The position numbers and the translations under genes were made by a program. From Acidimicrobiia bacterium (GTDB lineage: Bacteria; Actinomycetota; Acidimicrobiia; Spongiisociales; UBA11373), in contig JAFGCH010000119.1 of NCBI GenBank assembly GCA_016932695.1, forward strand, positions 1 to 36,331: a stretch of 36,331 nt of DNA, in the 5' to 3' direction. This document shows, one piece after another, positions 30,673 to 36,331 of the stretch (position 1 is the first letter of the stretch; every line of letters begins with the position of its first letter). Below the pieces are notes generated by a model. The model did no database searches. It saw nothing but the letters and a program-made list of their open reading frames with translations, and was not told the origin of the DNA.

Positions 30673-31962
30673 CTACCCCGCCATCAGCCTCCCGTAGACA
30701 TCCCAGAAGGTGGTCTGGGAGCTGCGGTTGTCGCCCCAGACTGCCAAGTACTCGTCGGCGTCGTCGTTCCACGCCAGCACCGGGGTCTCCTTGTCCACCA
30801 GCGCCCCGGCATCGCTGACTCGGAAGTCGCTACCCGCCGGAGCACCGGCAGCGGTCAGGCGGCGTCCGTAGATGTCGGTGCGCGAGGGGGTGGCTCCGAT
30901 GTTGCGGTGGTCTTCCCACACCACCAGGAACCGACCGGAGGTGGCACTGAAGGCCACGGCGGGGTCGACGTCGTCCTCCACGGCGCCGGGCCCGCTGTAG
31001 CGCCTCTCCGGGCCCGCCTTAGTAGCCCTGGCGTTGACCCGAGCCCCGTAGACGTCCAAGCCGCGGCTCGCCTCGTCGCGGGCGTCCTCCCACACGATCA
31101 AGTAGCGATTGGCCCCCGGGTCCCAGGCCACGGCGGGGCTGAACGCCTTGGCCCCCGACGCGCTGATGCGCAAGTCGTTCCCCACCGGGCTGCCGTTGGC
31201 CCGCACCCGCCGCCCGTAGGCGTGGAATCCGCTGCGCCAGTCCTCCCACACCACGAAGTACTCCCGGCGCACCGCATTCCATACGACGTCGGGGTTGAGG
31301 GCGTGGCCCCAAGCACTCCCCGGGATTGGGAAGTCCTCCCCAATACGGCCCCCCTTCGCCCGAAGGCGCCTGCCGTACACGGCCGAGGTCCCATCGCGAT
31401 CGTCGGCCCAGACCACCAGGTACTGGTTCTTGGCGGCGTTCCAGGCGACCGCCGGGGCGGATTCGTCGCCCGTCGCCCCCGCTCCGCTGATGCGGAAGTC
31501 GTTCCCTTTGGGGTTGCCGGAGGCGTCGACCCGGCGGCCGTAGATGTCAGACCCCGAGGCCAGCTGGTTCCGGTAGTCCTGCCACACGACCAGGTACTCG
31601 TTGGCGGTGGCGTTCCAGGCCACCGCCGGGTGGTAGTCGTACTTCGTAGCGTCCGGGCCGCAGATGCGAACGTCGCCACCCAGCGGCGACCCGCCGGCAT
31701 CCACCAGCCGGCTGTAGATGTCCTGCCCGCGCGACAAGTCGCGGCTGTCCTCCCACACCACCAGGAACTGGTTGCGGGTGTCGTTCCAGGCCACCGCCGG
31801 GGCGCCCTGGCTCACTCCGTTCGCGGTGTTGGCGTTCACCCGGACATCGGCTGTCAGCGACCGCCCGGCGTCCTCACCAGCCGCGGCCCCGGCGGGGCCG
31901 GCCAGGCCCAGGACGAGCACGAGAACCCAGGCGAGCCGCGCTACCGACCTTCTGTACCGCAT
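30673..31962 (-). CDS. Secreted seven-repeat beta-propeller-like protein
   Basis: A 429-residue exported protein. Signal peptide about 1-28 (VARLAWVLVLVLGLAG, cleavage near GAAAG), then seven repeats of about 50-58 residues with consensus PAVAWN...YLVVWxDxR...DIYGRRVDAxGxPxGxDFRIS. The final repeat lacks its last strand, and the mature N terminus carries the matching strand ADVRVNANTANGVSQGA, so the ring probably closes by the velcro arrangement of seven-bladed propellers. Asp/Asn-rich turns could bind calcium, but no catalytic set is seen. ATG 31962 has GGGGGA upstream. Likely extracellular binding or structural protein. Confidence 0.82.
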   Translation of the reverse strand: MRYRRSVARLAWVLVLVLGLAGPAGAAAGEDAGRSLTADVRVNANTANGVSQGAPAVAWNDTRNQFLVVWEDSRDLSRGQDIYSRLVDAGGSPLGGDVRICGPDATKYDYHPAVAWNATANEYLVVWQDYRNQLASGSDIYGRRVDASGNPKGNDFRISGAGATGDESAPAVAWNAAKNQYLVVWADDRDGTSAVYGRRLRAKGGRIGEDFPIPGSAWGHALNPDVVWNAVRREYFVVWEDWRSGFHAYGRRVRANGSPVGNDLRISASGAKAFSPAVAWDPGANRYLIVWEDARDEASRGLDVYGARVNARATKAGPERRYSGPGAVEDDVDPAVAFSATSGRFLVVWEDHRNIGATPSRTDIYGRRLTAAGAPAGSDFRVSDAGALVDKETPVLAWNDDADEYLAVWGDNRSSQTTFWDVYGRLMAG

Positions 31963-32038
31963 GATGTCCCCCGGGATCGCCGATACCACCACCCTACCCC
32001 CGCCACCGGCCGGAGGCACCCGGCCGCGCCGGACCTCG

Positions 32039-33058
32039 CTACCCGCCGGAGGGGGCTTCCGGTGAGCCCTCCTCACGCCGGGAGTCGGAGGCGGCCACAG
32101 CGAAGGCCAGGCCCTCTCCGGGCAGTTCCCCCGCCAGGTGCAGGCCCCAGCCCATACTGAACTCGGGTGGCTCCCAGGCCAGCCAGCGCATCGCGGCCAG
32201 CGCCCCGCCCAAGTCGGCCGGGTCCGGCGGCCACTCCAGGTCGGCGACTGTCGCTAGGGCCCACCAGGCGGCCCCCCGGCCCGCAGCGGTACCCCGCCTG
32301 CGCCCGTATGCCCCGCCGCTGGCCGCCGCCCAGGTCATGGCGGCCAGCGCCCACACTCCCCCTACCTCGGCGGCGAGGACCGACCGCTGGCCCAGGGCGG
32401 CAACGGCCGCCTCGGCCCTTCCTTCCACCAGCACCGCCTGCACCCTCCCGTTGGACTGCTCCGCCCACGGCCGGGCCAGGTCGAGCAGGGCCTCCACCGT
32501 CTCGTCGTCCTCCACGAAGTCTCCCGGCAGGGGCAGGTGGACCGGGCGAAGCGCCGGGGGCATCGGCCCGGGGAAGTCGGCCTTGTCGGCGTGGAACACT
32601 GCCACCGGGTAGCGGGGCTCCCAGGCCTGCAGCACGGCGGGCAGGTCGAGGACGGCGCGGTCTACGCCGGGCGCGGCCGACAGATCCTCGCCCCGCACCA
32701 CCCGCTCCTGCGCCGCCAACGCCCGGGCGGGCCCCGGCGGGAGGTGAGGGGCCAGCTCCTCCCAGGCATGCGTGCTGGCGGCCACTTCCCACAGCGGCCC
32801 CAGGGCGAACCGCCCCGCTCCCTCCACCACCACCGTCCCGGCGTAGGGGCCGGGCGCCTCGAGGGCCAAGCGGTACTCGGCGTACTCGGCGGCCGGCCAC
32901 AACTGCAGGCCCCGCTCCAGGGCGGCCCGGGCCCGGTCGCGCAGCAGTACCACCCCTTCCCAGTCGCCGGCGGCACACAGGTCGCTCACCAGCCGTACCA
33001 GGCGGTCGAGGTCGCCCCGCCCCACCGCCTCGGCGGTCGCTTCCCGCAGCCCGTTCAA
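32039..33058 (-). CDS. Uncharacterised actinobacterial protein
   Basis: A 339-residue soluble protein without a recognised domain. Recurrent features: YAEYRLALEAPGPYAGTVV, GAGRFALGPLWEVAASTHAW and QERVVRGEDL in the first half; a second half rich in Ala/Trp with GVWALAAMTWAAASGGAYGRRRG. I recall similar segments in hypothetical proteins of Acidimicrobiia, always of unknown role. TTG 33058 is chosen because GGGGGAGG lies six bases upstream; a GTG at 33130 is in frame but has no ribosome binding site and an arginine-rich leader. Divergent from the wecE gene. Confidence 0.7.
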   Translation of the reverse strand: MNGLREATAEAVGRGDLDRLVRLVSDLCAAGDWEGVVLLRDRARAALERGLQLWPAAEYAEYRLALEAPGPYAGTVVVEGAGRFALGPLWEVAASTHAWEELAPHLPPGPARALAAQERVVRGEDLSAAPGVDRAVLDLPAVLQAWEPRYPVAVFHADKADFPGPMPPALRPVHLPLPGDFVEDDETVEALLDLARPWAEQSNGRVQAVLVEGRAEAAVAALGQRSVLAAEVGGVWALAAMTWAAASGGAYGRRRGTAAGRGAAWWALATVADLEWPPDPADLGGALAAMRWLAWEPPEFSMGWGLHLAGELPGEGLAFAVAASDSRREEGSPEAPSGG

Positions 33059-33211
33059 CGCCGGCCTCCCCCGGAGCCGGCGCCCCTCTCCCCGCCGCGT
33101 CGGCCGGCCTCGGGACGGGATCGGCGCCACGGCGCGTCGCAGCGAGACATCACCCGGAGAACAGTAGCCCCGCCACCCTGCACCCCTCCGGACCTGTCAT
33201 GATGGCCGCCG

Positions 33212-34393
33212 ATGACCAAGCCCACCGCCCTCCCTACCCCGGGAGATCCACCGCGTATCCCCTTCAACCGGCCGACGCTGGCCGGCAACGAGTTGGAGTA
33301 CATGCGCCGGGCGGTCGAAGGGGGGCACACCGCGGCGGCCGGCCCCTTCACCCGCCGGGTGGCCTCCCTGCTGAGCGAGGCCCACGAGGCGGCCGACGTG
33401 ATCCTCACCACCTCGTGCACCGACGCCTTGGAGATGTCCGCCCTGCTCCTCGACCGGCGCCCCGGCGACACCGTCGTCGTGCCCTCCTTCACCTTCGTCA
33501 GCACCGCCCTGGCTTTCGCCCGGGAGGGCTTCCGCCTGGTCTTCGCGGACATCGAACCGGTCCACCTGGGTCTCGATGCCGCCCACGTGGCCTCGCTTCT
33601 AGATGAGCACACCCGGGCCGTGGTGGCGGTGCACTACGGGGGGATCGCCGTCGACCTCCCCGGTCTGGCGACAGCCCTCGGCGACCGCCCCATCGACCTG
33701 CTCGAGGACAACGCCCACGGCCTCTTCGCCACTTGCGGCGGCCGTCTGCTGGGCACCTTCGGGCGCCTGGCCACCCTCTCGTTCCACGAAACCAAGAACT
33801 TCACCTGCGGGGAGGGCGGGGCGCTGCTGCTCAACCGCGCCGCCGACGTCGACCGGGCCCACATCCTCCTCCACAAAGGCACCAACCGCCGCGCCTTCAT
33901 GCTGGGCGAGGTCGACAAGTACTCCTGGCAAGATCTCGGCTCCTCCTTCGGCCTCTCCGAGATCAACGCCGCATTCCTCCTGGCCCAACTGGAGGCCCGA
34001 GAGGCCATCCTCACCCGGCGGCGCCAGGTGTTCGAAAGCTACGACCGGCTCCTCCGGCCCGAGGCGGCCGCCCACGGCCTCACCCTGCCCGACGTGCCCG
34101 CCGGCGACCTCCCCGGCTACCACCTGTATTACGTGCTCCTGCCCGACCGTCCGACCCGAGACCGCGTGCTCGCCGCCATGCGCGCCGCCGGGGTCATGGC
34201 CACCTTCCACTACGTGCCCCTCCACAGCGCTCCCGGCGGCCGGCGCTTCGCCGCCCGCCCCACCGACTGCCCGGTGACCGAAGAGGTGAGCGGCCGTCTG
34301 CTCCGCCTCCCCTTCTACAACACCCTGGGCCCGGCAGAGGTGGAGAGGTCGGCGGAGGCTCTTCTGGCAGCCTGCCGCCGCAGCCCAGCCTGA
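33212..34393 (+). CDS. wecE: WecE/RffA-like dTDP-4-amino-4,6-dideoxygalactose transaminase
   Basis: A 393-residue DegT/DnrJ/EryC1/StrS aminotransferase. The opening IPFNRPTLAGNELEYMRRAV, TTSCTDALEMSALLL, PSFTFVSTALAFA, VHYGGIAVDLPGL, and the PLP lysine Lys195 in SFHETKNFTCGEGGALLLN are the WecE pattern; Asp166 in LEDNAHGLF is the pyridine-nitrogen contact. WecE transfers an amino group from glutamate to dTDP-4-keto-6-deoxy-D-glucose, giving dTDP-4-amino-4,6-dideoxy-D-galactose for surface polysaccharide. Substrate by homology only. No ribosome binding site at ATG 33212, so it may be leaderless. Followed by a GT2 and a WecD-like acetyltransferase in the same direction, the next steps of the same route. 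Confidence 0.88.
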   Translation: MTKPTALPTPGDPPRIPFNRPTLAGNELEYMRRAVEGGHTAAAGPFTRRVASLLSEAHEAADVILTTSCTDALEMSALLLDRRPGDTVVVPSFTFVSTALAFAREGFRLVFADIEPVHLGLDAAHVASLLDEHTRAVVAVHYGGIAVDLPGLATALGDRPIDLLEDNAHGLFATCGGRLLGTFGRLATLSFHETKNFTCGEGGALLLNRAADVDRAHILLHKGTNRRAFMLGEVDKYSWQDLGSSFGLSEINAAFLLAQLEAREAILTRRRQVFESYDRLLRPEAAAHGLTLPDVPAGDLPGYHLYYVLLPDRPTRDRVLAAMRAAGVMATFHYVPLHSAPGGRRFAARPTDCPVTEEVSGRLLRLPFYNTLGPAEVERSAEALLAACRRSPA

Positions 34394-34421
34394 ACCGGCG
34401 CCGCTGACGGCCGCGCCCGGG

Positions 34422-34427
34422 TACTCT
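34422..34427 (+). promoter_or_regulatory. TACTCT -10-like box before the GT2 gene
   Basis: TACTCT ends 6 nt before GTG 34434, with no ribosome binding site between. This spacing fits leaderless transcription and matches the arrangement before CapA-RTX copy 2. No convincing -35; weak on its own. Confidence 0.4.
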
Positions 34428-34433
34428 CGCCCC

Positions 34434-35399
34434 GTGGACGACGCCTCCCCTATGCCCGATTCCCCGGCGGCAGCCGACCGCCTCGACTTCTCGGTGGTGG
34501 TCCCGGTCTACAACAGCGAACGCTCCCTGGAGGAGCTGTACGCCCGCCTCGCCGCCACCTTTGAATCCATGGGGAAGACCTACGAGGTCATCTTCGTAGA
34601 TGACGGCAGCCGCGACGGGAGCCTCGAAGTCCTGCGGCGCCTGCGGGAGAGCGCGCCCGGGCTGATTCGGGTGGTGAGCCTCTACCGCAACCAGGGCCAG
34701 CACGTGGCCCTGATGTATGGGTTCCGCTACTGCCGGGGAGAGGTGATCGTCACCATCGATGACGACCTGCAGCACTATCCCGAGGACATCCCCGGGATGA
34801 TGGAGGTCCTGGGTCGGGGCTACGACGCCGTCTTCGGCGCCTACCGCCAGAAGTCTCACGGGCTGCTGCAGAACCTGGGCAGCGCCCTGGTGCGCAAGCT
34901 GAACCATCGCATCTTCCGGCCGCCGCAGGAGCTCCACCTGTCGAGCTACCGCCTGATCCGCCGCGACGTGGTGGATCACTTCAAGACGGCGCGCACCGCC
35001 TTCCCCTACATCTCGGGCTTGATCCTCTCCACCACCCACCGGGTGGCCAACGCCCCGGTGCGCCACCAGCCCCGCCCCTACGGGCGCTCCGGCTACACCC
35101 TCTCCAAGCTGATCCGACTCTCCTTCAACCTGCTGGTCAACTACTCGGCGGTCCCCCTGAAGGCCATCGCTTGGGTGGGGATGGGCGCCTCCCTGATCGC
35201 CTTCGTCGTCGGCGCGGTGTTCACCATCCGCCAGCTCGTCATCGGAGCGGCCCCGGTGGGCTGGACCAGCCTGGCGGTGCTTCTCTCCTTCTTCGCCGGG
35301 ATTCTCTTCGCCATGATGTTCGTGGTGGCCGAGTACCTCTCCCGGCTGCTCACCGAGGTTTCCGACCGGCCCAGCCCGCCCCTACGCGAGGTCCTGTGA
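34434..35399 (+). CDS. GT2 polyprenyl-phosphate glycosyltransferase (ArnC/DPM1-like)
   Basis: A 321-residue membrane-associated glycosyltransferase family 2. The N-terminal GT-A domain has VVPVYNSERSLEEL, FVDDGSRDGSLEVL, and the DxD-like DDDLQHYPEDIP; two C-terminal transmembrane helices (about 243-263 and 275-300) match ArnC/dolichol-phosphate-mannose synthase-type enzymes that load a sugar on undecaprenyl or decaprenyl phosphate. With WecE-like and WecD-like neighbours the sugar is probably 4-acetamido-4,6-dideoxy-galactose, though this is inference. GTG 34434 is preceded by a -10-like box; ATG 34452 is an alternative. Its stop overlaps the ATG of a 16-codon frame (TGATG). Confidence 0.86.
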   Translation: MDDASPMPDSPAAADRLDFSVVVPVYNSERSLEELYARLAATFESMGKTYEVIFVDDGSRDGSLEVLRRLRESAPGLIRVVSLYRNQGQHVALMYGFRYCRGEVIVTIDDDLQHYPEDIPGMMEVLGRGYDAVFGAYRQKSHGLLQNLGSALVRKLNHRIFRPPQELHLSSYRLIRRDVVDHFKTARTAFPYISGLILSTTHRVANAPVRHQPRPYGRSGYTLSKLIRLSFNLLVNYSAVPLKAIAWVGMGASLIAFVVGAVFTIRQLVIGAAPVGWTSLAVLLSFFAGILFAMMFVVAEYLSRLLTEVSDRPSPPLREVL

Positions 35400-35449
35400 T
35401 GAGGGGTCTCTCCATCGTCCGGGCGGCGTATCGGGAGTACCCGTCGTGA
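35399..35449 (+). CDS. Possible 16-codon coupling ORF between GT2 and acetyltransferase genes
   Basis: An ATG at 35399 overlaps the GT2 stop (TGATG) and encodes MRGLSIVRAAYREYPS, ending in a TGA that overlaps the GTG of the acetyltransferase gene (GTGA at 35446-35449). The two overlaps would let ribosomes pass from one large gene to the next by termination-reinitiation. No homology and no ribosome binding site, so it may be chance. Confidence 0.3.
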   Translation: MRGLSIVRAAYREYPS

Positions 35450-36300
35450 CCGGGGAAGCGCCTTTCGTCGAGCATGCCCTGGCAGGCGGCCTCGAGATCT
35501 GCCTTCCCGGGGGTTCCCCGGCTGCCGCGCTAACACCGAACGACTGGGAGACCCGCTTCTTCGGACGGCCCATAGGCGCCTTGCAGGTCATGTGGGATGA
35601 GGCCGTCCGTCTCGACAACGCGGAGTGGGGACGGGCTGTTGCCGCACTCGTCGCCGCCGCCGACGCCGCCGGCCACCGCCTGGTGCAGTGCCATCTCGAC
35701 GTGCGCGGCCTAGGGCTGGCCCCGGCTTTGGAAGACGCCGGCTTCCGCTTGGTGGACACCAGAGTCACCTTCTTCACCCAGATCGACCGGCGCGCCGTGC
35801 CCCGCTTCGAGCCGCAGGCCGCCGGGCTGCGCCTCGCCGGGCCCCCAGACCTGCCCGACTTGCTGGCGTTGACCCGTCGCGGTCTCACCGACAACCCCGG
35901 CTTCTACTCCCGCTACAAGAACCGGGCCTACTTCACCCCAGAGGAGAGCGCACGCTGGTTCGAGGGCTGGGTGCGCAACGACCTGGCCGACCCCGGAAGC
36001 ATGGTGGTCATCTGGGAGGTGGAGGGCCGCGCCGTTGGGTTCCTGGGCTACACGCGCCGGGGGGAGCGGGACGGCCTTCCGATCTACAAGGGCACCCTGG
36101 CGGCAGTGGATCCCGGCTGGCAGGGCAGGCAGGCCCACCTGACCATGACCACCTTCGTCTACGACCGCCTGCCCGCCGACGAGGTGTGGATCGAGAACAC
36201 CACCCAACTCACCAACACCCCCATCTTCCGCAATCACCTGGTCACCGGGAAGCGCCTCGACCGCATCGAACTGACCTACTTCCGGCGACCCCTCGGCTGA
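35446..36300 (+). CDS. GNAT N-acetyltransferase, WecD/RffC-like
   Basis: A 284-residue protein with two GNAT-related halves. N-terminal half has NDWETRFFGRPIGALQV and HLDVRGLGLAPALEDAGF, like the N-terminal region of WecD; C-terminal half has the acetyl-CoA-binding fold with VIWEVEGRAVGFLGYTRRG, LAAVDPGWQGRQAHLTM (motif A position) and a late NTPIFRNHLV. WecD acetylates dTDP-4-amino-4,6-dideoxy-D-galactose, the product of WecE, so the three-gene order wecE, GT2, wecD is chemically consistent. GTG 35446 has GGGAG about ten bases upstream and is coupled to the mini-frame. Symbol withheld because substrate is unproven. Confidence 0.78.
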   Translation: MTGEAPFVEHALAGGLEICLPGGSPAAALTPNDWETRFFGRPIGALQVMWDEAVRLDNAEWGRAVAALVAAADAAGHRLVQCHLDVRGLGLAPALEDAGFRLVDTRVTFFTQIDRRAVPRFEPQAAGLRLAGPPDLPDLLALTRRGLTDNPGFYSRYKNRAYFTPEESARWFEGWVRNDLADPGSMVVIWEVEGRAVGFLGYTRRGERDGLPIYKGTLAAVDPGWQGRQAHLTMTTFVYDRLPADEVWIENTTQLTNTPIFRNHLVTGKRLDRIELTYFRRPLG

Positions 36301-36331
36301 TTCCCCCTCAGTGCCGGCGCGACACCACCAG

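Overview
The window is high-GC, densely packed bacterial DNA with frequent GTG starts, strong AGGAGG-type ribosome binding sites and many short gene overlaps. The gene set points to an Actinobacteriota chromosome, most likely an uncultured Acidimicrobiia-like lineage: a DUF3068/PorA-type envelope protein, a DnaE2 polymerase behind a perfect Gram-positive/actinobacterial LexA box, a membrane-anchored MurF-like ligase, and extended -10-like TAnnnT boxes a few bases upstream of start codons. The phylum call is an inference from gene content. There are no rRNA or tRNA genes, integrase, transposase or CRISPR array that I can see.

Layout. 1-8.1 kb: regulators and metabolism (XRE regulator plus ABM monooxygenase; DUF3068; HtrA-like protease divergent from an HxlR regulator across a palindromic operator; a flavin reductase broken by two compensating homopolymer indels; a proline-rich protein of unknown function; PlsC-like acyltransferase; SDR epimerase; Lrp/AsnC regulator with a perfect 18-bp palindrome in front of it). 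8.1-13 kb: MBL-fold hydrolase, DUF3795 protein, and a cell-wall operon on the minus strand (alpha/beta hydrolase, membrane-anchored MurF-like ligase, Ddl). 13-21 kb: the most unusual block, five genes for RTX (calcium-binding nonapeptide) proteins: a secreted subtilase, three tandem CapA-family proteins each fused to RTX repeats, and a small RTX protein separated from a secreted beta-domain protein by a single in-frame TAG. All five RTX modules share the same cysteine frame (C-x43-C, then C-x7-8-C at the very C terminus). 21-23.6 kb: SLC13-type anion transporter, DUF202 protein and a small protein. 23.9-27.3 kb: dnaE2 with an SOS box and, inside its PHP domain, a 156-bp in-frame insertion made of three perfect hairpins and bracketed by a 6-bp direct repeat. 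27.4-33 kb: MFS exporter, serine/threonine dehydratase-like enzyme, sulfotransferase, a secreted seven-repeat propeller and an unrecognised protein. 33.2-36.3 kb: a mini-operon for an amino-sugar: WecE-like aminotransferase, polyprenyl-phosphate type GT2, and WecD-like GNAT acetyltransferase.

How the genes work together. The RTX block looks like a set of exported, calcium-stabilised surface or secreted enzymes carrying one interchangeable C-terminal module; the protease and three metallophosphatase-like CapA domains could remodel envelope or extracellular polymer, but their substrates cannot be read from the sequence. The wecE-GT2-wecD trio would make and lipid-link an N-acetylated 4-amino-4,6-dideoxy sugar for surface glycans. 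Ddl and the MurF-like ligase belong to peptidoglycan peptide assembly. Start positions below were chosen from ribosome binding sites, signal peptides and overlaps, and several differ from the longest possible reading frame.
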